DNA from: Njordibacter sp905182035
Lineage (GTDB): Bacteria > Pseudomonadota > Gammaproteobacteria > Pseudomonadales > Balneatricaceae
Reading direction: 5' to 3'
DNA: 64,000 nucleotides
NCBI RefSeq assembly: GCF_047730075.1
Contig: NZ_CP159831.1
Location: 1,488,001 to 1,552,000, forward strand
The notes under the pieces are model-generated. The model saw nothing but the letters and a program-made list of their open reading frames with translations, searched no databases and was not told the origin of the DNA. The translations under genes and the position numbers were made by a program. Below, one piece after another: positions 16,065-24,367 of the stretch. Position 1 is the first letter of the stretch. Every line of letters begins with the position of its first letter.

Positions 16065-16409
16065 TTATGGGTTAAAATTGATACGCTTCACCAAGCCACG
16101 CACTAAACCTTGTTGTTCATTAGTTAATAATGACATGTGTAGCAACAATTCAGCTTCGTTATCGTTGGCATAAAAATACGGCACAGGAACATCCAGCACT
16201 AATGCCAACTGGCACAAGGTTTCATAATCTGGTACATGCTTGCCACGTTCATACTGATTCATGCGGGCACTAGCCGATGCTACATCAATGCCAGCAGTAA
16301 TTCCTAAACTGCGCTGTGAGAGGCCACGCTTAATCCGTGCTTGCTTAAGGCGCCTGGGCACAGGACAGGATGTATTGTCAGCTGCGTTGCTTGGAATAGA
16401 TTTAGCCAC
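16065..16409 (-). CDS. XRE-family helix-turn-helix regulator
   Basis: A 114-residue DNA-binding protein. The HTH lies at about residues 20-75 (LKQARIKRGLSQRSLGITAGIDVASASARMNQYERGKHVPDYETLCQLALVLDVPVPYFYA). The C-terminal 35 residues are helical and Leu-rich, a likely dimerisation part. Solo regulators of this layout occur widely; the target is unknown. A CATAAT-N4-ATTATG dyad lies about 80 bases upstream of the start and may be its operator. Confidence 0.85.
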   Translation of the reverse strand: MAKSIPSNAADNTSCPVPRRLKQARIKRGLSQRSLGITAGIDVASASARMNQYERGKHVPDYETLCQLALVLDVPVPYFYANDNEAELLLHMSLLTNEQQGLVRGLVKRINFNP

Positions 16410-16489
16410 AATATTTGGTTCAAAAATAACAGAAGGTTAGTGTGGCTAAGTATACCGACAGGCTCATTTATAATCCATATTTAACTTCG

Positions 16490-16505
16490 CATAATGTATA
16501 TTATG
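16490..16505. promoter_or_regulatory. 6-4-6 inverted repeat between the XRE gene and yebG
   Basis: CATAAT and ATTATG are separated by four bases in the divergent intergenic region. This size suits an XRE dimer, but the assignment is a guess from position. Confidence 0.35.
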
Positions 16506-16584
16506 TTAAATAATGTTTAGACCCCCCTTTAGCTTATAAAAAACATCTTCAATATTGGCTAGTTATTCCCCGTTACGGGCCCTA

Positions 16585-16604
16585 TACTGTACGCACATAC
16601 AGTA
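16585..16604. promoter_or_regulatory. LexA (SOS) box upstream of yebG
   Basis: TACTGT, eight bases, then ACAGTA. This fits the CTGT-N8-ACAG gammaproteobacterial LexA consensus with both flanking TA pairs. It ends 20 bases before the yebG start codon, where it would cover the promoter. Confidence 0.9.
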
Positions 16605-16624
16605 GCTAACATTATGGACATATC

Positions 16625-16891
16625 ATGACAATTCGCACAGTACATCAAGTCATTAATAAATCAGGCACAGTAATCGGAGAATTCATGGACATTAAATTAG
16701 CAAAGGATTTAGATAACCGTACTGACGTCCTTTACTTCATAGCCGACCTAGTCGAAACTGCAGGTATCGATGAAACCACAGCAGAAAAAGTTGCAGAAAT
16801 AATGCTAAACGACAACACCCGTAAGCAACTACTTAACCAACTTAAAACAGTAAAAGACCTACCCTCAAGCAGTTCAGAGAATAACGTCTAG
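16625..16891 (+). CDS. yebG: YebG-family SOS-inducible protein
   Basis: A small protein of 88 residues without catalytic motifs. The layout matches YebG of E. coli: a short beta N-terminus (TIRTVHQVINKSGTVIGEF), a Lys/Asp helix (DIKLAKDLDNRTDVLYFIADLVE) and a C-terminal helix ending KQLLNQLKTVKDLP before a Ser-rich tail. Its biochemical role is unknown in any species, but it is a recognised SOS-regulon member. The strong LexA box just upstream agrees and raises confidence. Its stop TAG shares one base with the GTG of the next gene. Confidence 0.8.
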   Translation: MTIRTVHQVINKSGTVIGEFMDIKLAKDLDNRTDVLYFIADLVETAGIDETTAEKVAEIMLNDNTRKQLLNQLKTVKDLPSSSSENNV

Positions 16892-17790
16892 TGCCGCAAC
16901 AACGAGAACAGCTTATTAATTGGGCATTACTGCTAACCCTAGTGGTTTTATGGGGAACGTCTTTTCTAGCTATAAACGTGAGCCTGCGATCGTTTGAACC
17001 CGATCAAGTGGTGGTATTGCGGCTATCGATAGCCACCATTTTGCTAATAGCCTTTATGCTAGCCCGACGCAAACGTCTTCCAAGAAAACCTATAGCTTGG
17101 GTACACTTTATGGTCTTGGGCCTTCTTGGCAATGTATTACCTTTTTGGTTTATTGCCAAAGGCCAAGTTCTCGTTACATCGGGTATGGCAGGATTACTGA
17201 TGGCAATTATGCCGTTGATGACGTTAATTTTGGCCCACTTTTTTATTACTGGCGAAAACCTTAACCGCAATAAATTGTTGGGTTTTGTATTTGGCATTGC
17301 CGGCATCACACTCATTTTAGGCCCGTCAATATTGGGCTCTCAAAACAGTTTTATCGGGTGCTTATTGGTGCTATCTGCAGCTATTCTGTATGCTACAAAT
17401 AGCATTATAGCCCGCCGCTTGCCTACCTACAGTTCTGCGGTGGTTGGCACAGGGGTTACTATGTGTGCGGCATTGACCAGTTTAATGCTCTGGCCCTCAG
17501 TATTGGACATAGATTGGCACCTAGTGTCGAATTTAGCTTTACTTACCATTGTATGGCTTGGCATTTTTCCTACCGGTGTAGGCGTTATTATTTTCTTTGT
17601 GCTCATTCGTCGTGCTGGGCCTACTTTTTTGTCCAATATCAACTATCTAATACCCATAGTAGCGTATTTTACAGGCGCCCTAGTGCTAGGAGAGTTGGTG
17701 GTTTGGCATGACATGATCGCATTAGTTGCCATTCTATTTGGCATTGCAGTGAGTCGTAGACCCGTGCGCAGGACAACACACACTTCGTAG
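16891..17790 (+). CDS. EamA/DMT-family transporter
   Basis: An inner-membrane protein with ten hydrophobic helices in two EamA repeats (LLTLVVLWGTSFLAINVSLRSF...; SFIGCLLVLSAAILYATNSIIARRL...). Members export amino acids, metabolites or drugs; the substrate cannot be read from sequence. The start is GTG, overlapping the yebG stop by one base, so it is probably translated from the SOS-controlled transcript. Confidence 0.88.
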   Translation: MPQQREQLINWALLLTLVVLWGTSFLAINVSLRSFEPDQVVVLRLSIATILLIAFMLARRKRLPRKPIAWVHFMVLGLLGNVLPFWFIAKGQVLVTSGMAGLLMAIMPLMTLILAHFFITGENLNRNKLLGFVFGIAGITLILGPSILGSQNSFIGCLLVLSAAILYATNSIIARRLPTYSSAVVGTGVTMCAALTSLMLWPSVLDIDWHLVSNLALLTIVWLGIFPTGVGVIIFFVLIRRAGPTFLSNINYLIPIVAYFTGALVLGELVVWHDMIALVAILFGIAVSRRPVRRTTHTS

Positions 17791-17804
17791 GCACAGGTTT
17801 AACC

Positions 17805-18449
17805 CTAAACAATGCCCTGCAACATCGCAAACTGAACAATATTGGCACTAGATTCAAGCTTAAGCTTTTTCATAACATTGGCTCGATGGCTATGGATTGT
17901 TTTGTGACTTAAGTTCATATCTTCACCTATTTCCATGGCTGTGCGCCCTTCAGCTAGCATAGAAAACACCTGAAATTCCCTTGCTGTTAATCGACTAATT
18001 GCATCCTCTTCGGTGCCAGGAGTTTTATTCATTTCATGAATAACCTGAGTGGTAATAAAAGTGCCACCCATATGAACTTTGCGAATGGCTAGGATAAGCT
18101 CCTGTGGTACGCAGCGTTTGCTTAAGTATCCTTGTGCACCTGCGCCTAAAACACGAGTAGGAAAAGGTTCAGTTTCATGCACTGTCAGGGCAATAATTCT
18201 GGCTTTAGGGTTGCGTCTACATATACGCACTATTGCCTCTAAACCACCAATACCAGGCATATTAATATCCATAATAGTGATATCTGGCTTTAGATCGTAC
18301 ACCAACTGATAGGCTTCCTCACCACTACTGGCCTCTGCTACTACCTTAATATCATGGGTAGTCTCAATTAATCTCCTAAAGCCCAGACGAACAATTTCGT
18401 GGTCATCGACTAATAATACAGAGATTAGATTTGGATTTGGCTTAGCCAT
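17805..18449 (-). CDS. gacA: GacA/UvrY-type response regulator
   Basis: A NarL/FixJ-class regulator. The receiver domain has the acidic pair VDDHE, phospho-acceptor Asp in DITIMDINMPG, and the ALTVHE and KRCVPQEL positions. The LuxR HTH is LTAREFQVFSMLAEGRTAMEIGEDMNLSHKTIHSHRANVMKKL. Similarity is closest to GacA/UvrY, which controls small regulatory RNAs of the Csr/Rsm system together with a GacS/BarA sensor. The start at 18449 was chosen to follow the pgsA stop. It lies downstream of pgsA, whereas the usual order is gacA-uvrC-pgsA. Confidence 0.88.
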   Translation of the reverse strand: MAKPNPNLISVLLVDDHEIVRLGFRRLIETTHDIKVVAEASSGEEAYQLVYDLKPDITIMDINMPGIGGLEAIVRICRRNPKARIIALTVHETEPFPTRVLGAGAQGYLSKRCVPQELILAIRKVHMGGTFITTQVIHEMNKTPGTEEDAISRLTAREFQVFSMLAEGRTAMEIGEDMNLSHKTIHSHRANVMKKLKLESSANIVQFAMLQGIV

Positions 18450-18454
18450 AATGG

Positions 18455-19006
18455 TTACATTGCCTTTTTCAACTGAGACCATGCGGCTGATAAATATAGC
18501 ATCATAGACCAAATAGTAAGTACTGCAGCCCCATATAGCATAATCAAGCCAAGGGTAGAAATAAGGGTACCGGGAGGTGTTGCTAATAAGAAAACGATAG
18601 AACCCATTTGCATAGTGGTTTTAACCTTGCCAATATAAGACACGGCAACATGAGCACTCTTACCCGTTTCTGCCATCCATTCTCGCAAAGCAGATATGAC
18701 AATTTCGCGACTAATAATAATAATTGCAGGCAATGTTAACCATAACTCAGAATAAGCCTCAACCAACACCACCAAGGCTACCGCTACTGTGACTTTATCT
18801 GCTACGGGATCCAAGAATGCACCAAAGGACGTAGTTTGATTGAGCTTTCTAGCTAAAAAACCATCTAACCAGTCTGTAGCAGCGGCAAGCATAAATAACC
18901 CAGACGCCCACAAAAATCGGCTTTCTGAAGGCCAATAGTAGGCTATTAAAATAAATGGGATTAATGCCAGCCGAAATAGCGTTAGCAAATTAGGAATGTT
19001 TAACAT
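18455..19006 (-). CDS. pgsA: CDP-diacylglycerol--glycerol-3-phosphate 3-phosphatidyltransferase
   Basis: An inner-membrane enzyme that makes phosphatidylglycerophosphate, the first step to phosphatidylglycerol. The CDP-alcohol phosphotransferase motif is intact (DWLDGFLARKLNQTTSFGAFLDPVADK). It starts MLNIPNLLTLFRLALIPF; ATG 19006 is preferred over the upstream TTG. Length is about 183 residues with several transmembrane helices. Confidence 0.94.
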   Translation of the reverse strand: MLNIPNLLTLFRLALIPFILIAYYWPSESRFLWASGLFMLAAATDWLDGFLARKLNQTTSFGAFLDPVADKVTVAVALVVLVEAYSELWLTLPAIIIISREIVISALREWMAETGKSAHVAVSYIGKVKTTMQMGSIVFLLATPPGTLISTLGLIMLYGAAVLTIWSMMLYLSAAWSQLKKAM

Positions 19007-19052
19007 AATCAATCGTTTGGTATTATAGAGGTGTATAAAACATCATTTTAGC

Positions 19053-20897
19053 CTATCCTTCTTCACCCCGTAAAGAACGATAAATGGTATCGGCCATATC
19101 TGCGCTAATTCCCTTCACTTTGGCCAGTTCATCAATACTAGCTTTGGTTAAATCTTGCATGCCACCGAAATGAGTCAATAGGGCTTGACGTCGTTTTGGC
19201 CCAACGCCATCTATCTGCTGAAGACTTGACTGAGTGCGTTTCTTGTTTCTTCGTGCTCGATGACCAGTTATAGCAAATCTATGGCTTTCATCTCTAATAT
19301 GTTGCAACAAATGTAGCGCCGATGAATCGTCTGGCAAGGCGATTTCTTCACCTGTCCAGCCATTAAATAGGCGCTCAAATCCAGCTTTTCGGGTGTCACC
19401 TTTTGCCACACCTAAAACATAAAGGTCTTGTAGTTGCAGTTCTGATAATACCTGTATAGCTTGGGTAATTTGCCCCTTGCCACCATCAACAATGAGCAAG
19501 TCTGGCATCACACCTTGATTCTCCTTCAACCGTGTATAACGTCGGGTAATGGCTTGAGACATCGCTGCGTAATCATCACCTGCAGTAATACCTTCAATAT
19601 TAAAGGTCCTATAGTCCGATTTTTTCGGGCCTCCTTGATCGAAAACCACGCAAGAAGCAACCGTTGCTTCGCCACTGGAGTGACTGATATCAAAGCACTC
19701 TAGACGCTCTGGCATTTGTGGTAAATCGAGTGCTTCTTGTAACGCTGCAAAACGAGAAATTTGTGTCTGTTTATTTGCCACAAAACTGAGTAACGCCTGG
19801 TCAGCATTGGTCTGAGCGAGTCGAAGCCATTGTGCTCGCGGCCCCCTCACACTGCTGATGACCTTAAATCCATGATCAACCTGCTGTGCAATGGTTAATG
19901 CAATAGTTTGTTGAGCCTCTTGAGCATCACTCACAAGCACTTCATCAGGTACATCTCGATACTGGCCTGATAAATAGTATTGACCCAAAAAGGCTGTGAG
20001 AACCTCTGGCCTCTCCTCTTCCAAACCCATTTTTGGATAAAAGTTCTTGCTACCTATCACCCGGCCTGAGCGAACCATAAGTTGATGAATACACAAACCA
20101 GCCTGCGAACTAGCGGCAGCAAATACATCCAAATTACCGCGCTTTGATACCACATGTTGCTGTTCCTGCACTTGTCGTAAAAAACCTATCTGGTCCCTAA
20201 GATGGGCTGCAGACTCAAACATAAGCTGCTCAGCTGCGACATTCATTTGCTGGCTAACTTCATCTAATAACTGTTGGTTTTTCCCTTCAAGGTATAAGGT
20301 AGCGTGGCGGAGGTCAGCGGCATAGTCTTGTTGGCTGATTTCGCCAGTACAAGGCCCACTGCACCGGCCAATTTGAAACTGTAAACAAGGACGTTTGCGG
20401 TTGGCAAAAAAGGTGTCTTCACATTGACGTATACGAAAAATACGCTGCATAAGGTTAAGGCTTTCTCTGACTGCTCCAGCGCTGGTATAGGGACCGAAAT
20501 AACGTCCCTTACGCTTCTTTCCACCACGTATGTATTGCATTGCAGGATAGTCGTGTTGATCAGAGATATAGACGTATGGATAGGATTTATCATCTCTAAG
20601 GGAGATGTTATATGGCGGTTTTAGACGCTTTATTAGGGTATTTTCTAATAGTAATGCTTCACTTTCACTGTGGGTTAAAGTGACTTCAATAGAGACCACT
20701 TTAGACACCATCAACTGGGTCTTAGTATTATGACTCTTGCCTCTGAAGTAGCTAGTAACGCGATTTTTAAGACTGACTGCTTTGCCAACATAAATTACCT
20801 CTCCGTCGACATCGAACATTCTATAAACACCTGGGCGCAGTGGTAATTGCTTAAGGTATTCGTCGATATTGAAGAGTTTGTCATTAACTTGAGGCAT
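19053..20897 (-). CDS. uvrC: Excinuclease ABC subunit C
   Basis: The dual-incision nuclease of nucleotide excision repair. The N-terminal GIY-YIG domain (RPGVYRMFDVDGEVIYVGKAVSLKNRV) is followed by the Cys-rich region (RPCLQFQIGRCSGPCTG), a UvrB-binding UVR motif, the RNase H-like endonuclease half (ECFDISHSSGEATVASCVVFD, PDLLIVDGGKGQ) and C-terminal helix-hairpin-helix repeats. The length of 614 is normal. It is the head of a uvrC-pgsA-gacA run. Confidence 0.97.
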   Translation of the reverse strand: MPQVNDKLFNIDEYLKQLPLRPGVYRMFDVDGEVIYVGKAVSLKNRVTSYFRGKSHNTKTQLMVSKVVSIEVTLTHSESEALLLENTLIKRLKPPYNISLRDDKSYPYVYISDQHDYPAMQYIRGGKKRKGRYFGPYTSAGAVRESLNLMQRIFRIRQCEDTFFANRKRPCLQFQIGRCSGPCTGEISQQDYAADLRHATLYLEGKNQQLLDEVSQQMNVAAEQLMFESAAHLRDQIGFLRQVQEQQHVVSKRGNLDVFAAASSQAGLCIHQLMVRSGRVIGSKNFYPKMGLEEERPEVLTAFLGQYYLSGQYRDVPDEVLVSDAQEAQQTIALTIAQQVDHGFKVISSVRGPRAQWLRLAQTNADQALLSFVANKQTQISRFAALQEALDLPQMPERLECFDISHSSGEATVASCVVFDQGGPKKSDYRTFNIEGITAGDDYAAMSQAITRRYTRLKENQGVMPDLLIVDGGKGQITQAIQVLSELQLQDLYVLGVAKGDTRKAGFERLFNGWTGEEIALPDDSSALHLLQHIRDESHRFAITGHRARRNKKRTQSSLQQIDGVGPKRRQALLTHFGGMQDLTKASIDELAKVKGISADMADTIYRSLRGEEG

Positions 20898-20903
20898 AAT
20901 TAG

Positions 20904-21146
20904 TTAGCTAACGAGCCGTGACCGTTTGTTTTCACTCATATGAAAATGCGTAGCCTGCTTATAAATTTCATCAATTTGATCATGGCTTTCAGCGGTAATA
21001 CCTGCGCCATGCGACAAGGATACTTCTAAATAAACACCAATCTCAGCATAATAATACAAACGGGCGTTAAATGACTGCGCGCGCCGCATTTTATTAAAAG
21101 CAATCTGAGCACCGTTTACAAGAATGTGATTAATGTCTGTATTCAT
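20904..21146 (-). CDS. Small protein of unknown function upstream of uvrC
   Basis: Eighty residues with no recognised domain. It is mostly alpha/beta and soluble, with FNKMRRAQSFNARLYYYAEIGVYLEVSLSHG in the middle and a His/Lys/Arg-rich end. It ends 6 bases before uvrC in the same direction, so co-transcription is likely. Whether it has a repair role is not known. Confidence 0.55.
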   Translation of the reverse strand: MNTDINHILVNGAQIAFNKMRRAQSFNARLYYYAEIGVYLEVSLSHGAGITAESHDQIDEIYKQATHFHMSENKRSRLVS

Positions 21147-21287
21147 AATCTAAGTTAACTACATTAATGGTTGATGCCCTATTCTACCTTAACTTCAGTA
21201 GCTCTGACTGCTCATCTTTTAGTCTAAATCAATATTCTACCAATCATTTTTTTGAGTTATAATAATTCACTTTTGCAAGGCATAAAT

Positions 21288-21839
21288 ATGACAATCACAT
21301 ACGCAGAAGCTGTATCGGTTCACGAGCAGGCCGATTTATTAGTCAGTGGTGAAACCATAGCTGCGAGCATTGATACTATGGCAGCAGAAATTACTGCAAC
21401 CTTGTCTAAAGAAATGCCTTTAGTGCTGTGTGTGTTAAATGGTGGCATGATTCCCATGGCGCAACTTTTGCTAAAGTTACAATTCCCTCTAGAAACAGAT
21501 TATCTTCATGCGACACGCTATGGTAAAAAAACTGTTGGCACTAACCTCTCATGGCTGGCTCGTCCTAGCATAGACATTAATGGCCGCACGGTTCTAGTGG
21601 TGGATGACATCTATGACGAAGGCCATACTCTTGCGGCCATTTGCGAATATTTGAAAGAAGCAGGGGCCAAAAAGGTTTATGCTGCAGCCTTATTAAATAA
21701 AGTTCATGACCGCAAAGTAGATTACGTGCCAGATTTTATTGGCCTAGATGTAGAAGATCGTTTCGTTTATGGCTTTGGTATGGACTACCAAGGATACTTC
21801 CGCAACGTAGACGGTATTTACGCCGTTAAAGACATGTAG
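21288..21839 (+). CDS. hpt: Hypoxanthine-guanine phosphoribosyltransferase
   Basis: A purine salvage enzyme that makes IMP or GMP from base and PRPP. The PRPP-binding motif VLVVDDIYDEGHT is intact, as is VLNGGMIPMAQLLLKL near the N-terminus and the C-terminal base-binding FIGLDVEDRFVYGFGMDYQGYFRN. The ATG at 21288 was chosen, since AAGG lies about 8 bases upstream; the frame extends 12 codons further without a ribosome site. It is of the Pseudomonas-type Hpt family with about 183 residues. Confidence 0.9.
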   Translation: MTITYAEAVSVHEQADLLVSGETIAASIDTMAAEITATLSKEMPLVLCVLNGGMIPMAQLLLKLQFPLETDYLHATRYGKKTVGTNLSWLARPSIDINGRTVLVVDDIYDEGHTLAAICEYLKEAGAKKVYAAALLNKVHDRKVDYVPDFIGLDVEDRFVYGFGMDYQGYFRNVDGIYAVKDM

Positions 21840-21858
21840 ACATTTGTTTAAGAAAACA

Positions 21859-21887
21859 AAAAAGGCAGCCTAAGCTGCCTTTTTTGT
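21859..21887. terminator. Bidirectional terminator between hpt and ppiD
   Basis: An AAAGGCAGC/GCTGCCTTT stem with a CTAA loop is flanked by A and T runs. It lies between convergent genes. Confidence 0.87.
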
Positions 21888-21912
21888 GGATTCTTTTTAA
21901 GCCATTAGATGT

Positions 21913-23796
21913 TTAAAAAGTTTCTATCACAGCCTGGCCACTCAACGAACTCTCAAGTAACTTCATATCACCCTGCCCTTGTAGGCGAGTTAACGCTGTC
22001 ATCAAGGCTAGACGCTGTATTTGTGTTTGTTCTTCAGGATCTGCATCAGTCACACTTTGTAACTGTATGATACTGACGTCACCACTGTAGCTAGGGGCAA
22101 TTCCATAACTGACACCAGTCTCTGTGCGAGGCAAACGAAATGCAGATTGAACTAGCAAACTATTCACCAAGGTTGAACCTCGAACCACTTCATCAAACTG
22201 TTGCCAACTTAGCCCTTCTGTAGCTGCAACAGAGCTCATTACGGCGCCATTGTTTAGCTCTTCGACATAAGCGTTAGCCTTTTTTTCCAACGCTGTAGCG
22301 GCTTTCTGAGCCACAAGTAGCTTAGTAATATCTACCTTCACATCTCCAATAGGCTGTTGCGCAGGTTCATTGTGTTGGCTCACCCGAATCACCACCAATT
22401 TATCCGATGCAAGTTCAAGCACGCTAGAGTTGTTACCTTGTAACAACACGTCATCAGCAAAAGCAGCGTTAACCACACGGTCATTGCTAGCTATGCCATC
22501 ACCACCTTGGCGACCAAATAATGAACTGGTTTCCACACTAAGGCCTAATGCGTCAGCCACTTCTAACAAATCTGGTGAGGAGAAGGCAATATCAGCCATT
22601 TCTTCACTCGCAGCAACGAATAGGCTTTCTGCCCCAGACTGCTTTAAGGCCAAGCTAAGAGCTTGCTTTTGTTGCTCGAAGGTTGGTTGATCTGCAGCAT
22701 CTTGTGCGTGAGCATAAACGATTTGTACGCCAAACTCTGTGACGACAGGTGCACTATAAGTGCCCGACTGCAAGTCAAACAATACGGTGTCGAAGGCTTC
22801 ACCAAACTCACCTTTTGCCAACAACCCAATATAGCCACCGTCAGACGAAGTACTATCGTCCTGTGAGTGCTGTTGAGCTACGCTGGCAAAGTCTTGGCCT
22901 TGTTCAAGCTGTGTGTGTGCGATTTTTGCTAAATCTAATGCTTGTTCTTCAGTCTGAGAATCATTAACCAAAAACAACATGTGCGAAGCTTCAGTTTCTG
23001 ACTTCTCTGACGCCGCTTGTTGCCAGTCTAGGTACTCTTTTTTAAGGTCTTCGTCAGTCACTTCTACCTGATCATAAAAGTCACTCTTATTTAACGTAAC
23101 AAAATTAATACTCAATTTCTCTGGCGTCATAAACCTTTGCTTGTTGTCTAAATAATAGGCATCAATCTCTTCTGCATCCATAGAAACACTTAGCATTTCT
23201 AATGCCAATGGCATGGTCAATACAGCAATATTACGAGTTTGCCCATCAAGACGAGCCACCAAGTCAGCATCATGGTCCAACGTAAACGCTGTACTAGCAA
23301 TCGCTTGCTGAACCTGACCCATAAGATTGTCACGCTTAAGTTGTTGACGGTATGTTGTGGGAGTTAAACCAAAGTTTCGCAACAATGATTCAAATAGTTC
23401 TCTATTAAACTCGCCATCAACCTGAAAGTCTTTTGATTGGGTAATTATTTGATCAACAGCTGCATCGGATAGAACCAAGTCATTATTCTGTGTGTATTGA
23501 AGCATTACCGTGTCAGCAATAAGTCGCTGCAGCGCTGCAGCTTGAATAGCCTGTTGGTCGAGCGTCACAGGATCAATATCTGGATTGCTCGCTAGAATTT
23601 GTCGACGTTGGAACTCTGAAGATTGCAGCAACTCTTGCAAACTGATCTCTTCACCGTTTACTTCTGCAGGCGCACTATTGTCCGCTGAAATAGTCCATAG
23701 TGCGTCAGCTCCCCAAATTACAAAGGTAAAGGCAATAAGACTTACCAGAATTTTGGCGACGATACCTTTTGAATTGTCACGAATATTTTGTAGCAT
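21913..23796 (-). CDS. ppiD: Periplasmic folding chaperone PpiD
   Basis: A membrane-anchored periplasmic chaperone that acts at the exit of the Sec translocon. One N-terminal helix (about residues 12-34) anchors it. A SurA-like N-domain follows (QLLQSSEFQRRQILASNPDI...), then a parvulin-type domain near the middle (ASHMLFLVNDSQTEEQALDLAKIAHTQL...GYIGLLAKGEFGEAFDTVLF), and a second SurA-like C-part. The length of 627 is typical. It is the last gene of the tig-clpP-clpX-lon-hupB-ppiD series. Confidence 0.94.
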   Translation of the reverse strand: MLQNIRDNSKGIVAKILVSLIAFTFVIWGADALWTISADNSAPAEVNGEEISLQELLQSSEFQRRQILASNPDIDPVTLDQQAIQAAALQRLIADTVMLQYTQNNDLVLSDAAVDQIITQSKDFQVDGEFNRELFESLLRNFGLTPTTYRQQLKRDNLMGQVQQAIASTAFTLDHDADLVARLDGQTRNIAVLTMPLALEMLSVSMDAEEIDAYYLDNKQRFMTPEKLSINFVTLNKSDFYDQVEVTDEDLKKEYLDWQQAASEKSETEASHMLFLVNDSQTEEQALDLAKIAHTQLEQGQDFASVAQQHSQDDSTSSDGGYIGLLAKGEFGEAFDTVLFDLQSGTYSAPVVTEFGVQIVYAHAQDAADQPTFEQQKQALSLALKQSGAESLFVAASEEMADIAFSSPDLLEVADALGLSVETSSLFGRQGGDGIASNDRVVNAAFADDVLLQGNNSSVLELASDKLVVIRVSQHNEPAQQPIGDVKVDITKLLVAQKAATALEKKANAYVEELNNGAVMSSVAATEGLSWQQFDEVVRGSTLVNSLLVQSAFRLPRTETGVSYGIAPSYSGDVSIIQLQSVTDADPEEQTQIQRLALMTALTRLQGQGDMKLLESSLSGQAVIETF

Positions 23797-23843
23797 TGTG
23801 TTTGGCTTCTACAGCCTTGAAGGCTGCTTATTAGGATTCTACA

Positions 23844-23878
23844 AACAAAAAACGCATCCAAAGGAATGCGTTTTTTCG
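23844..23878 (-). terminator. Terminator of hupB
   Basis: AACGCAT/ATGCGTT pairs around a short loop, with T-runs in both orientations. It lies between hupB and ppiD, so ppiD probably has its own promoter or receives only read-through. Confidence 0.8.
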
Positions 23879-23940
23879 AAACTAAAGGGCGACTTTAAAT
23901 AACACAAAGTATATCAGCCCATATAGCACACGACTCAGTC

Positions 23941-24213
23941 TTAATTGACTGCGTCTTTTAGCGCTTTACCAGCTTTGAAGCTAGGAATGTTAGCAGCAGC
24001 AATTTGAATTGCAGCACCAGTTTGTGGGTTACGACCTGTACGAGCTGCGCGAGCCTTTACAGAAAAGGTACCAAAACCCACTAAAGAAACAGATTCACCA
24101 TCTTTAAGAGCGCCAGTGACCGCACTAATGACTGCGTCTAGAGCACGACCAGCACCGGCCTTTGAAAGATCAGCTTCCGCTGAGATGGCTTCAATCAGTT
24201 CAGATTTATTCAC
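23941..24213 (-). CDS. hupB: DNA-binding protein HU-beta
   Basis: A nucleoid protein of 90 residues. It has MNKSELIEAISAEADLSKAGAGRALDAVISAV, VSLVGFGTFSVKARAARTGRNPQTGAAIQIAA and the C-terminal PSFKAGKALKDAVN typical of HU. The start is GTG with AAGGGG about 9 bases upstream. It lies directly after lon, as in E. coli. A short hairpin (24241-24258) lies in the leader. Confidence 0.96.
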   Translation of the reverse strand: MNKSELIEAISAEADLSKAGAGRALDAVISAVTGALKDGESVSLVGFGTFSVKARAARTGRNPQTGAAIQIAAANIPSFKAGKALKDAVN

Positions 24214-24240
24214 GTTAATCCCCTTATGTGTAAAATAGAT

Positions 24241-24258
24241 GATCTGCTCCAGCAGATC
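24241..24258. repeat. Perfect 8-bp inverted repeat in the hupB leader
   Basis: GATCTGCT and AGCAGATC lie either side of a two-base centre, about 28 bases before the hupB start. The adjacent T-run is on the plus strand, so it is not a normal terminator for lon. It may shape the hupB mRNA leader. Confidence 0.5.
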
Positions 24259-24367
24259 TTTTTTTGTTATGGCGTATTATATTCAGCTCTAAAAAACCGA
24301 AGATCAATTTATACCAACTTGTTCAAAGTCTTGTCAAGCACGGCTTTGAATTAATTCAATGAAATAA

